From: an uncultured Prevotellaceae bacterium
GTDB taxonomy: Bacteria > Bacteroidota > Bacteroidia > Bacteroidales > Bacteroidaceae
NCBI GenBank assembly: GCA_902774925.1
Contig: CACYKE010000029.1
Location: 1-64,000 of the forward strand
Direction of reading: 5' to 3'
Length of the DNA stretch: 64,000 bases
Position 1 is the stretch's first letter. The number at the start of each line of letters is the position of its first letter. The notes beneath the pieces were generated by a model. The model worked only from the letters and a program-made list of their open reading frames with translations. It searched no databases and was not told the DNA's origin. Position numbers and translations under genes: made by a program. Below, one piece after another: positions 27,786 through 36,992 of this stretch.

Positions 27786-30700
27786 ATGAAGCGACTGACC
27801 ACACTCGCTCTTGTCCTGTGCCTCGCGATTTTGTCGCGAGCTAACGATACAACTCGCCCTTGGACCTTCTGGTATTGGATGTATGGTGCCGTATCAGAAG
27901 CAGGTATCAAGGCCGACCTGCAGGCAATGAAGGATGTGGGACTGGGTGGCTGTTACCTAATGCCTATTCGTGGGTCACAAGAACAACCAGAATACCAAGG
28001 CACGGCTGATGCCCTGAGTGACAACTTCTGGCGAATGGTGGATTGTGCCTTAAAGCAAGCCGATTCCCTCGGATTGGAAATGGGCATTCACATTTGCGAC
28101 GGTTTTGCACTCGCTGGCGGTCCTTGGATTTCACCCGAGGAGTCCATGCAGAAGATTGTCTTCTGCGAAGACATTTTCGTGGGTAGCGTACAAGACATGG
28201 TTCATCGCAAGGGTGGTCTTGTCTTACCCCGTCCAGAGGGCGTTGACGACTACTACGAAGACATTGCCACCTTTGCCATACCTCTAACCCGGCGATCGTT
28301 CCATCCCTTCCCTTATAACTTCGACTTACAACGCGACCTAGAGAAGGTTCCTATCAATATGTCACCAACGATGACGCGCAATGCCATGGGAATCTTTGCA
28401 GCCTCCGAACCAGCATGGATACAGTTTGACCTTGGAGCCAAACGCCTGTTTACCAATATTGAGATAGCCGCCAACGGCACCAATATGCAGGCACAACGCA
28501 TGACCATTGAGGTGTCTGACGACGGGGTGGATTTCCTCCCCATCAAACAGCTTGTCCCACCCCGTCAGGGATGGCAGAACTACGACTATAACACCACTTT
28601 TATGCTCCCACCCACAGAGGCCCGCTATTGGCGCCTGTCGTGGACTCCTAATCGAACGGAGCCAGGAAGTGAGGACATGGATGCTGCTAAATGGCGTCCT
28701 CGCTTAGGACTGAAGAACGCTACACTTTATAGCCAGCCACGTATTGACAACTGGGAAGGCAAGGCTGGCTATGTGTGGCGCTTTGCTCCTGATACCAATC
28801 CAAAAGAACTGCCCGATAGCATCTGTTGGCAACAGCGTGAGATAGCGCAATTGACGTTAGAGGGAGACCGTGTGACAGGTTATCGTCTCCAGTCGATAGA
28901 CAACTCGACGTACATCTATCGCATTGTGCGCATTGGCCATACCTCCACGGGCTATACCAATGCGACAGCTGGTGGCGCGAAGGGACTGGAGTGCGATAAG
29001 TTCTCAAGTGAGGCCGTCAGCAAGCAGGTGGACTCGTGGTTTGGGTTGTTCAAGCAGCGTCCCCATGCTGACGTGGTGAAATACCTGCATGTGGATTCTT
29101 GGGAGTGTGGCTCACAGAACTGGAGTCGTAATTTCGCCCAGGAGTTTAAAGCTCGTCGCGGCTACGACCTTATTCCCTGGTTGCCAGTCATGATAGGCAT
29201 CCCTATTGAGTCAGCGACCAAGAGTGATCAGGTTCTGCGCGACATCCGACTGACCATCAACGACCTAATCAACGAGAAATTCTTCGTCACCGTTGCACAA
29301 AAGGCCAAGGAATATGGTGTGCAGTTGTCGTCAGAGAGCGTTGCTCCCACGATGGTTTCCGATGGAATGGAACATTTTAAGTATGTTGACGTGCCGATGG
29401 GCGAATACTGGCTCAACTCACCCACTCATGATAAACCCACTGATATGCTCGACGCCATCAGTGGTGCTCACGTCTATGGCAAGAATATAATTCAAGCAGA
29501 GGGATTCACGGAGGTGCGTGGTGTGTGGGACGAGACGCCAGCTAGCATCAAGGCACTCTTAGACAGAAACTTTGCTTTGGGCATGAATCGCCTCTTCTTC
29601 CACGTGAATACCCACAACCCTTGGCTCGACCGTAAACCAGGAATGACCCTCGATGGTATTGGCCTCTTCTTCCAGCGCGACCAGACCTGGTTCCCTGAGA
29701 CTAAGCCTTTCGTGGATTACATCACTCGCTGCCAAACACTACTGCAACAAGGCAAGCCAGTGGTGGATATTGCAGTATATACAGGCGACGAAATGCCCAG
29801 TCGTGCGTTGACTCCCGACCGCCTTGTACCTATGCTGCCAGGCTTGTTTGGTGCAGAGCGTATGGCCTCTGAACGTAAACGCCTGGCTAACGTTGGCCAG
29901 CCGATGGAAGAATCACCTGTTGGCGTTTGGCACTCCGCAGGCATACTGGACCTGAAGGACTGGATCAACCCTTTACACGGCTACCAGTACGACTCGATGA
30001 ACAAGGATGCCCTCCTAACGCAGCCTTTTAATTATAAAGTATTGGTGATTCCTACTAATATATTGGTTTCGAAAGAGGCCAAAGAGAAGATAGATCAATT
30101 GCGTCATCAGGGTGTGCTTATTATCGACAAGCCCTATAAAGACAGCACTTTCGAGAAGGTGACACCAGACGTCATCCTTCCTGAAGGTATTGCCTATGCC
30201 CATCGGGTAGATGATACCTTTAATATTTACTTTTTAGCAAATCAAACGGACAAGTCCCAACAATTCTCAGCCAAGTTCCGTGATGCTGATACTGTTGCAG
30301 TATTATATCATCCTGTAGAGAATACCTATTATTGGACACATAATGCCAAGAACAAAGGCTCTATCGATATTAGCCTTGCCCCCTATAAGTCTGTATTTAT
30401 CATCTTTGGAACAAGACTCAACTGTATGGCTCTTACATCAGTAAAAGAATCATACGGCAGGGTTGTATTGCAAAAGGATCCCCTTAACGCCAAAAGCCTC
30501 AACAACGTTTCACAAAAGGAGAGTCCCTTAGCAGTTATTGGTCCGAACGGGACGGACTCACAGTTCGCAGGCGACGGACTCGCAGTCCGAACGGGACGGA
30601 CTAAAAACGAGCCTTGGGATGTATTATTCCAGGAAAGTGGTATTTCTTTGAAGAGCCAGCAACTCTTCGATTGGAGCCAGCATGCAGACGACAGAATACG

Positions 30701-31064
30701 CTATTTCAGTGGTCACGCCCGCTATACGACGACGTGGGAACTGAAGAAGAAAGAGGTGCCAACAGGTCGTGCATGGCTGTCGTTCCCCAACGTAAAGGAT
30801 ATCGCCCACGTATGGATCAATGGCAAGGATTGCGGTATTGCCTGGACAGCGCCCTACGAGGTAGAGATAACAGGTGCCCTGAAGAAAGGCAAGAACAAGA
30901 TAGAAATCGAGGTGGTCAACACGTGGCACAACGCCCTGCGAGGTGCTGACCAGGGCAAGGCTCCCTACGAAGGCATCTGGACCAACGCCAAATATCGCAC
31001 CAAGGGCGACAACCTGTTACCTGCCGGACTGTTAGCACAACCCGAACTAAAAATAGAACAATAA
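27786..31064 (+). CDS. GH106-like alpha-L-rhamnosidase
   Basis: Exported hydrolase of 1092 residues. The ATG at 27786 is preferred over a TTG at 27777 that overlaps the GH2 gene. The start of the mature protein (PWTFWYWMYGAVSEAGIKADL) and the barrel motifs HVDSWECGSQNW (near 436), SSESVAPTMVSDGM (near 517) and AEGFTEVRGVWDETP (near 571) match GH106. A C-terminal jelly-roll follows (IAHVWINGKDCGIAWTAPYE). GH106 enzymes remove terminal alpha-L-rhamnose, for example from pectic rhamnogalacturonan. Oddity: residues about 919-940 are encoded by a GC-rich palindromic repeat (30,541-30,602) that looks like an inserted intragenic element. The next gene follows after 1 base. Confidence 0.88.
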   Translation: MKRLTTLALVLCLAILSRANDTTRPWTFWYWMYGAVSEAGIKADLQAMKDVGLGGCYLMPIRGSQEQPEYQGTADALSDNFWRMVDCALKQADSLGLEMGIHICDGFALAGGPWISPEESMQKIVFCEDIFVGSVQDMVHRKGGLVLPRPEGVDDYYEDIATFAIPLTRRSFHPFPYNFDLQRDLEKVPINMSPTMTRNAMGIFAASEPAWIQFDLGAKRLFTNIEIAANGTNMQAQRMTIEVSDDGVDFLPIKQLVPPRQGWQNYDYNTTFMLPPTEARYWRLSWTPNRTEPGSEDMDAAKWRPRLGLKNATLYSQPRIDNWEGKAGYVWRFAPDTNPKELPDSICWQQREIAQLTLEGDRVTGYRLQSIDNSTYIYRIVRIGHTSTGYTNATAGGAKGLECDKFSSEAVSKQVDSWFGLFKQRPHADVVKYLHVDSWECGSQNWSRNFAQEFKARRGYDLIPWLPVMIGIPIESATKSDQVLRDIRLTINDLINEKFFVTVAQKAKEYGVQLSSESVAPTMVSDGMEHFKYVDVPMGEYWLNSPTHDKPTDMLDAISGAHVYGKNIIQAEGFTEVRGVWDETPASIKALLDRNFALGMNRLFFHVNTHNPWLDRKPGMTLDGIGLFFQRDQTWFPETKPFVDYITRCQTLLQQGKPVVDIAVYTGDEMPSRALTPDRLVPMLPGLFGAERMASERKRLANVGQPMEESPVGVWHSAGILDLKDWINPLHGYQYDSMNKDALLTQPFNYKVLVIPTNILVSKEAKEKIDQLRHQGVLIIDKPYKDSTFEKVTPDVILPEGIAYAHRVDDTFNIYFLANQTDKSQQFSAKFRDADTVAVLYHPVENTYYWTHNAKNKGSIDISLAPYKSVFIIFGTRLNCMALTSVKESYGRVVLQKDPLNAKSLNNVSQKESPLAVIGPNGTDSQFAGDGLAVRTGRTKNEPWDVLFQESGISLKSQQLFDWSQHADDRIRYFSGHARYTTTWELKKKEVPTGRAWLSFPNVKDIAHVWINGKDCGIAWTAPYEVEITGALKKGKNKIEIEVVNTWHNALRGADQGKAPYEGIWTNAKYRTKGDNLLPAGLLAQPELKIEQ
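30541..30602. repeat. REP-like palindromic repeat inside the GH106 gene
   Basis: Two identical 18-base copies of GTCCGAACGGGACGGACT (30541-30558 and 30585-30602) flank a core containing GGACTCGCAGTCC, itself palindromic. Each 18-mer also has complementary ends. The reading frame is kept through the element. Confidence 0.8.
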
Positions 31065-31065
31065 T

Positions 31066-32472
31066 ATGAGACGCATCACATTCCTTTTGATCACGTGTTT
31101 ATTATCACTAAGCACTTCCTTTGCGGAGGTTAGTCTCCCGAATTTCTTCAGCGACAACATGGTGTTGCAGCAACAAACAGAGTGTAACCTATGGGGAACT
31201 GCCGATAAAGGTCAGACGGTGAAGATCACGACCTCATGGGACCAGAAGACTTATCTGGTGAAAGCCGGCAAGGACGGCAAGTTTGAGGTGAAGGTACAGA
31301 CGCCAGAGGCTGGCGGTCCTTATGAGATTACCTTCAACGATGGTAAGGCCGTCACCTTACACAATATCCTGATTGGCGAGGTATGGATTTGCGCAGGTCA
31401 GTCGAATATGGAGATGCAGATGAAGGGGTTCAAGCAACAACCCGTCGAGGGAACGACGGAGGAGCTGTTGCGTTGTAAAGACTCCCAACTGCGACTATTC
31501 ACCGTCAAGCGCCATGTATCACTGACTCCAAGATACAATGTGACGGGACAATGGAACGAGGCAAACAGTGCCAGTGTCCGTGACTTCTCGGCAACAGCCT
31601 ATTATTTCGGTCGTGCATTACGTTCGACATTAAACGTTCCCATCGGATTAATCGTCACCGCATGGGGTGGCTCTGCCTGTGAGGCATGGATGAAAGCCGA
31701 TTGGTTGCGTGCCTTCCCGAAAGTTAAACAGACCATCACAGTAGGAGATGTTTCGAAACTCCAGCAACGCTGTCCTACCGCTCTCTATAACGGTCAGTTG
31801 TATCCCCTCATCGGCTATGGCATTCGTGGAGCCATCTGGTATCAGGGCGAAGATAATGTGCCTCGCTATGACTACTATGCTCCACTGTTGAAGGCAATGG
31901 TCGAAGGTTGGCGCAAGGAGTGGAAACAGGGCGATTTCCCATTTTATTATTGTCAGATAGCCCCCTACGACTACTCGCTCATCGAGTGGAAAGGCAGTCA
32001 ATATCTGCGTGAACAGCAAATGAAAGCAGAGTCGATGATTTCAAATGCCCGTATGGCAGTACTGATGGATGCCGGTCTCGAATACGGCATTCACCCCAGA
32101 AAGAAGCGTCAGGCCGGTGAGCGTTTGGCTATCCTCGCTCTATCGAATACTTATGACGTAAAAGGCCTACCTGAGTTCGCTACCTACAAAGAGGTAGAGT
32201 TTAAGAACGATACAGCTGTGGTGGCCTTTGACAGAAGCAAGGAGTGGGTTTACTTCGAACATGGTACTACCTCCAAGAACTTTGAGGTGGCAGGAAGCGA
32301 CAAGGTGTTCCATCCTGCCACAAAGGTGTGGGTTTCTCGCAATCGCGTCTATGTGGTTTGTGACGAGGTGAAAAAGCCCATTGCCGTGCGCTATGCTTTC
32401 AAGGATTGGGTAGAAGGCGACCTGATGCACGATGGTCTACCTGTATCTTCATTCAGAACAGATAATTGGTAA
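31066..32472 (+). CDS. SGNH carbohydrate acetylesterase (sialate O-acetylesterase-like)
   Basis: Exported esterase of 468 residues, signal peptide ending STSFA. It has the SGNH block I motif GQSNMEMQMK (near 115), an AWGGSACEAWM segment (near 200) and GAIWYQGEDNV (near 258), all typical of the sialate 9-O-acetylesterase family. In polysaccharide operons such enzymes remove acetyl groups from plant glycans more often than from sialic acid. No sialidase or sialate pathway gene is present here, so a pectin or hemicellulose substrate is more plausible. One base separates it from GH106, and the second GH2 begins 5 bases after its stop. Confidence 0.87.
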   Translation: MRRITFLLITCLLSLSTSFAEVSLPNFFSDNMVLQQQTECNLWGTADKGQTVKITTSWDQKTYLVKAGKDGKFEVKVQTPEAGGPYEITFNDGKAVTLHNILIGEVWICAGQSNMEMQMKGFKQQPVEGTTEELLRCKDSQLRLFTVKRHVSLTPRYNVTGQWNEANSASVRDFSATAYYFGRALRSTLNVPIGLIVTAWGGSACEAWMKADWLRAFPKVKQTITVGDVSKLQQRCPTALYNGQLYPLIGYGIRGAIWYQGEDNVPRYDYYAPLLKAMVEGWRKEWKQGDFPFYYCQIAPYDYSLIEWKGSQYLREQQMKAESMISNARMAVLMDAGLEYGIHPRKKRQAGERLAILALSNTYDVKGLPEFATYKEVEFKNDTAVVAFDRSKEWVYFEHGTTSKNFEVAGSDKVFHPATKVWVSRNRVYVVCDEVKKPIAVRYAFKDWVEGDLMHDGLPVSSFRTDNW

Positions 32473-32477
32473 TAATT

Positions 32478-35081
32478 ATGCGAAAACTCATTTGTATAAT
32501 CTGTATCGTCTGTAGTTTAAATGCTATAGCGCAAACCTCAGTAGCAGGTCTCTTCCCTTTGGATAATAGTGGTCGCTTGGTTTGGAATTTCAATGCTGGC
32601 TGGCGTTTCCATCTGGGCGACGTCAAAGGTGCAGAAATGGTCGATTTCAACGACAAATCGTGGGAGGTGATCTCGACGCCCCATACTGTTCAATTGATGC
32701 CTGCTGAGGCTAGTGGCTGTCGTAACTATCAGGGCATTGCCTGGTATCGTAAGCACTTCGTATTGCCTAAGGAATGTGCTGGTCGTGACGTCACCCTCCA
32801 CTTTGAAGCCATCATGGGTAAGCAGACCATCTACGTCAATGGCCAAAAAGTAAAGGAACACGAAGGCGGCTATCTCCCCATCACCATTCCTCTCTCTGGC
32901 AGTGTGGGCGATGATTTCGTCATCGCCATCTGCGCTGACAATAGCGACGACAAGACCTACCCCCCAGGTAAAAAACAGGCACAGCTCGACTTCGCCTATC
33001 ATGGAGGCATCTATCGCGACGTATGGCTCATAGCGAAAAATAAGGTCGCTATCACAGATGCCCTCGAGGAAAACAAGGTGGCTGGTGGTGGCATCTTCGT
33101 TCATTATGCCACCATCAGCGACAAGAGCGCTGAGGTCTTCGTCAATACCGAAGTGCGCAATAACGACAGCAAGCCCCATTCCATCACTATTGAGAATGCC
33201 CTTTCAGCCACCGTTCTCGCTGGTTCTCCAGCGGGCCAGAAAACAAAACTAAAGCTTCAAGCAGGCGAGGCGCGCACCATCACCCAGCGCTTCCTCGTCA
33301 AAAACCCCAAGCTCTGGAGTCCAGAGACACCTTATTTATATCATATAACAACTTGCATCAAAGAGGGTAAGCAATCGCTCGATGGTGGTATTACTCGTAT
33401 TGGCATCCGTAGCTTCGAATTTGTTCGCACAGATGATGCCCAAGGACGCCAACCTGGCTTCTATCTCAATGGCAAGAAATATCATCAGTTAGTTGGCGCC
33501 AATCGTCATCAGGACTTCGCTTATGTGGGTAATGCGTTGCCCAATTCCCAGCAATGGCGAGATGCCAAACGCTTGCGGGATGCTGGCTTTACCATTATCC
33601 GTACTGCTCACTATCCACAAGACCCATCGTTTATGGATGCTTGCGATGAAATGGGACTTTTTATCATCGTAGCGACTCCTGGATGGCAATATTGGAACAA
33701 GGAAAAAGGTTGGGACGAGAAGGTACATGAGAATACACGCAACATCATCCGTCGAGACAGGAATCATCCTTGTGTCTTGATGTGGGAACCGATTCTCAAC
33801 GAGACACGCTATCCTGAGGACTTCGCCTTGAAGGCCCTGCAGATTACGAAGGACGAATACCCCTATCCCTATCGTCCTGTAGCTGCTGCTGACGTACATT
33901 CCGCTGGTGTTGCAGAACACTACGATGTCGTATATGGCTGGCCTGGGGATGACTTCAAGACTGATAAGCCTAAGCAGTGCATCTTTACGCGTGAATTTGG
34001 CGAATTGGTAGACGACTGGTATGCACACAACAATCTCAATCGCGCCTCCCGTTCATGGGGCGAGCGACCTATGCTCGTACAAGCCATGAGTCTTTATCGT
34101 TCTACTCAGGAACTGTTCCATACCACAGGTCAGTTTATCGGAGGCTGTCAATGGCATCCCTTTGACCACCAGCGTGGCTATCATCCTGACCCTTACTGGG
34201 GTGGTATTTATGATGCCTTCCGCCAGAAGAAGACAGCGTTTGATATGTTTGAGGCTGTCCTTTCAAGGCCCGTTGAGACTGAGTCGCAACAAACAATAAA
34301 GCCCATCGTCACTATTGCCCACGAGATGACGCAGTTCTCTGAAAAGGACGTTACTATCTTCTCTAATTGCGACTCCGTGCGTTTAACTATGTATGATGGT
34401 GAACATTGCTGGACGCAACCTGTAGATAAAGGACTGGTAACTTTCAAAGACGCTTGGGATTTCTTCGAGGCTCGCAACTGGAGCTACACACAAAAGAATT
34501 GGCAGAACGTCAAGATGGTCGCTGAGGGTATCATTAATGGCAAGGTAGTATGCAAAAGCGAAAAGATGCCTTCACGCAGAAGTACCAAGCTACGTCTTTA
34601 TGTCGATGAAATGGGCAAAAAACTCGTTGCTGACGGTTCCGATTTCGTCGTCGTTGTCTGTGAAGTAACTGATGACTTAGGGCATGTTCGTCGCTTGGCA
34701 AAAGAAAACATCCGCTTTACCATTGAGGGCGAGGGTGAAATCATTGGTGACACCAATATTAATGCCAATCCGCGTGCTGTTGAATGGGGTTCGGCTCCCG
34801 TACTGATACGCAGCACGAAGCAGGCTGGCATAATTAAGATTAAGGCAGAGGTACAATTCCCTGGTATTCATGCGCCCACACCAGCCGAACTGGAGATAGA
34901 GAGCATTCCTTACGACATGCCCATGTGCTATCAGGAATCTAGTGTTTCTAAAAACGCTAGAGCATCTAGAGATTCTAGACAATCTAGAGAATCAAGTCCC
35001 TCTACCCTCTCTGACGCAGAGAAAAACAAGCTTTTGCAAGAGGTAGAAGCCCAACAAGCTGACTTCGGAATACAAAAATAG
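32478..35081 (+). CDS. Glycoside hydrolase family 2 (second copy)
   Basis: Exported retaining glycosidase of 867 residues. The ATG at 32478 follows the esterase stop by 5 bases and gives signal peptide MRKLICIICIVCSLNAIAQ. It has the sugar-binding domain (WNFNAGWRFHLGDVKGAE), an immunoglobulin-like domain and a catalytic barrel with LVGANRHQDFAYVGNALPNS. WEPILNE contains the acid/base Glu, and FTREFGELVDDW the nucleophile. C-terminal immunoglobulin-like domains follow. It is only distantly like the first GH2 of the operon, so substrate probably differs. Oddity: residues about 820-840 (Ser/Arg-rich, SKNARASRDSRQSRESS) come from TCTAGA-type repeats at 34,938-34,992. Last gene of the operon. Confidence 0.9.
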   Translation: MRKLICIICIVCSLNAIAQTSVAGLFPLDNSGRLVWNFNAGWRFHLGDVKGAEMVDFNDKSWEVISTPHTVQLMPAEASGCRNYQGIAWYRKHFVLPKECAGRDVTLHFEAIMGKQTIYVNGQKVKEHEGGYLPITIPLSGSVGDDFVIAICADNSDDKTYPPGKKQAQLDFAYHGGIYRDVWLIAKNKVAITDALEENKVAGGGIFVHYATISDKSAEVFVNTEVRNNDSKPHSITIENALSATVLAGSPAGQKTKLKLQAGEARTITQRFLVKNPKLWSPETPYLYHITTCIKEGKQSLDGGITRIGIRSFEFVRTDDAQGRQPGFYLNGKKYHQLVGANRHQDFAYVGNALPNSQQWRDAKRLRDAGFTIIRTAHYPQDPSFMDACDEMGLFIIVATPGWQYWNKEKGWDEKVHENTRNIIRRDRNHPCVLMWEPILNETRYPEDFALKALQITKDEYPYPYRPVAAADVHSAGVAEHYDVVYGWPGDDFKTDKPKQCIFTREFGELVDDWYAHNNLNRASRSWGERPMLVQAMSLYRSTQELFHTTGQFIGGCQWHPFDHQRGYHPDPYWGGIYDAFRQKKTAFDMFEAVLSRPVETESQQTIKPIVTIAHEMTQFSEKDVTIFSNCDSVRLTMYDGEHCWTQPVDKGLVTFKDAWDFFEARNWSYTQKNWQNVKMVAEGIINGKVVCKSEKMPSRRSTKLRLYVDEMGKKLVADGSDFVVVVCEVTDDLGHVRRLAKENIRFTIEGEGEIIGDTNINANPRAVEWGSAPVLIRSTKQAGIIKIKAEVQFPGIHAPTPAELEIESIPYDMPMCYQESSVSKNARASRDSRQSRESSPSTLSDAEKNKLLQEVEAQQADFGIQK
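34938..34992. repeat. TCTAGA-rich short repeats at the 3' end of the GH2 gene
   Basis: Several spaced copies of TCTAG/CTAGA, including three TCTAGA palindromes, form overlapping small inverted repeats such as GATTCTAG facing CTAGAGAATC. The stretch encodes a Ser/Arg-rich tail rather than a folded segment. Confidence 0.75.
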
Positions 35082-35090
35082 GTCTTTAAA

Positions 35091-35122
35091 TTTGCATTTT
35101 CCCTCACTTATTCGTATCTTTG
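35091..35122 (+). promoter_or_regulatory. Bacteroidetes promoter (-33 and -7)
   Basis: TTTG at 35091-35094 and TATCTTTG at 35115-35122 are 20 bases apart, the consensus arrangement. The start codon of the lipoprotein gene follows 22 bases later. Confidence 0.75.
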
Positions 35123-35144
35123 CAGGCAAAAATAAAAAAGCAAG

Positions 35145-36287
35145 ATGAAGAAATATGTTATAGCCGCCCTTGTAGCCTTGACAATGGCCTCGTGCGGAGA
35201 GAAGAAATTCCATGTAGAAGGTAACATCACCAACGCCAAAGACTCAGTGCTTTACTTCGAGAATATCGCATTGACAGGTATAGACGTGTTGGATTCTGTG
35301 AAGCTGGGTGACGATGGTGCCTTTAGTTTCAGTGGTGCCCAGACAGAAGCCCCAGAGTTTTATCGCCTGCGCATCAGCGACCAGATTATCTCGCTCTCGA
35401 TAGACTCTACCGAGACTGTTACCATCAAGGCTGAGTATCCACAGATGGCTTCGAAATATGAAGTCAGCGGTTCTGAAAATTGCCAGAAGATTCAGGAACT
35501 GGCCTTGTTGCAGATGGACCTGCAACAGCGTGCTATCAACGTCAGTCGCAACGATACATTAAGTGTTGATCAGGTGAACGACAGCATTCTTGCTATGGTG
35601 AATGCCTATAAGCAGGATGTGAAGACACGTTATATCTACACTCATCCTGACAAGGCTTACGCCTATTTTGCCCTGTTCCAGACATTAGGTAATATGCTAC
35701 TCTTCAATCCGCGTACCAATCGTGACGATATCAAGGCCTTTGCTGCTGTTGCCACCAGTTGGGATCACCAATGGCCAACAGCTGAGCGTGGTGCTAACCT
35801 CCACAATATTGCTATTGAGGGTATGAAGAACGTACGTATTGCAGATGCCGAAAACAGCCGAACTATCGATCCTTCGAAGGTACAGGAGGCTGGTCTCATC
35901 GATATTTCCCTGCACGACAATAAAGGTCAGATGCGCCACTTAACTGATTTGAAGGGCAAGGTGGTGCTGCTTGACTTCCATATATTTAGTATGGACGAGT
36001 CACCTGCTCGTATTCTGTTGTTACGCGAACTCTATAACAAGTATAGTGCACAAGGATTGGAAATATATCAGGTGAGCCTTGATGGTGACGAACACTTCTG
36101 GAAACAACAGACCGCTGCCCTGCCTTGGATCAGCGTACGTGACGAGAACGGCATCAATTCATCAATATTGCCCCTTTATAACGTACAAAATGTACCAGAG
36201 TTCTTCCTGATAGATCGCGGTAACAACATCGTAGGTCGTTCGCAGACTATCAAGGACGTAGAACAAGAAATCCAGAAATTGCTGTAA
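35145..36287 (+). CDS. Thioredoxin-fold lipoprotein lacking the CXXC motif
   Basis: Lipoprotein of 380 residues; signal peptide with lipobox MASC (Cys17). N-terminal beta domain of the DUF4369 type (FHVEGNITNAKDSVLYFEN), a helical middle, and a C-terminal AhpC/TlpA-like thioredoxin fold (LTDLKGKVVLLDFHIFSMDES, then NVQNVPEFFLIDRGNNIVGR with the conserved cis-Pro). Where TlpA-like proteins carry WCxPC, this one has FSMDES (about residues 281-286), so it cannot do thiol-disulfide exchange through the usual pair. It may be a structural or binding relative. It has its own promoter. ung begins 6 bases downstream. Confidence 0.87.
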   Translation: MKKYVIAALVALTMASCGEKKFHVEGNITNAKDSVLYFENIALTGIDVLDSVKLGDDGAFSFSGAQTEAPEFYRLRISDQIISLSIDSTETVTIKAEYPQMASKYEVSGSENCQKIQELALLQMDLQQRAINVSRNDTLSVDQVNDSILAMVNAYKQDVKTRYIYTHPDKAYAYFALFQTLGNMLLFNPRTNRDDIKAFAAVATSWDHQWPTAERGANLHNIAIEGMKNVRIADAENSRTIDPSKVQEAGLIDISLHDNKGQMRHLTDLKGKVVLLDFHIFSMDESPARILLLRELYNKYSAQGLEIYQVSLDGDEHFWKQQTAALPWISVRDENGINSSILPLYNVQNVPEFFLIDRGNNIVGRSQTIKDVEQEIQKLL

Positions 36288-36293
36288 GAGCAC

Positions 36294-36959
36294 ATGAATG
36301 TCCAGATAGAACCCACATGGAAGGAATACCTGCAAGGTGAGTTTGAGAAACCTTATTTCGAACAGCTCACCCAATCGGTGCGACAGGAGTATACTGCTGG
36401 TACCTGCTATCCTCCAGGACGTTTCATATTCAATGCCTTTAATCTGTGTCCTTTCAACCATGTAAAGGTGGTCATCATCGGACAAGACCCCTATCATGAA
36501 CCTGGACAGGCTCATGGGTTGAGTTTCTCCGTGCAGGATGGAGTACAGTTTCCACCCTCTTTGCAGAATATCTTCAAGGAGATAGAGCAAGACCTTGGCA
36601 CACCTATTCCCACGTCTGGTAATCTGACACGTTGGGCAGAACAGGGTGTGCTACTGCTCAATGCCACACTAACCGTTCGTGCCCATGTGGCAAACAGCCA
36701 CTCTGCGTTGGGTTGGCAAAAGTTTACCGATGCTGCTATTCAGGCTTTGGCTCAACATCGTCAGCATTTGGTCTATATGCTTTGGGGCGGCTATGCACGT
36801 TCGAAGGCTTACATGATTGACCGCCAACAAAACCTCGTACTCGAATCTGTCCATCCCTCTCCGCTCAGTGCCAATCGCGGTGGATGGTTCGGACAGCACC
36901 AATTCTCACGCTGTAATGCCTATCTCCAGCAAAACGGCATAACTCCTATCAATTGGTAA
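36294..36959 (+). CDS. ung: Uracil-DNA glycosylase
   Basis: Removes uracil from DNA to start base-excision repair, 221 residues, full length. Family 1 motifs are intact: GQDPYH (residues 63-68, catalytic Asp65) and HPSPLS (187-192, catalytic His187), plus the substrate-pocket segment LLLNATLTVRAH. It follows the thioredoxin-fold lipoprotein gene by 6 bases and is probably co-transcribed with it. Confidence 0.97.
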   Translation: MNVQIEPTWKEYLQGEFEKPYFEQLTQSVRQEYTAGTCYPPGRFIFNAFNLCPFNHVKVVIIGQDPYHEPGQAHGLSFSVQDGVQFPPSLQNIFKEIEQDLGTPIPTSGNLTRWAEQGVLLLNATLTVRAHVANSHSALGWQKFTDAAIQALAQHRQHLVYMLWGGYARSKAYMIDRQQNLVLESVHPSPLSANRGGWFGQHQFSRCNAYLQQNGITPINW

Positions 36960-36992
36960 CCATCATTTTTCATTACTTATTACTCATTTAGA

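Noticed and set aside
31066-32472. Sialic acid catabolism as the role of the acetylesterase
   Set aside because: No sialidase, sialate lyase or transporter is in the window, and neighbours act on plant-type sugars.
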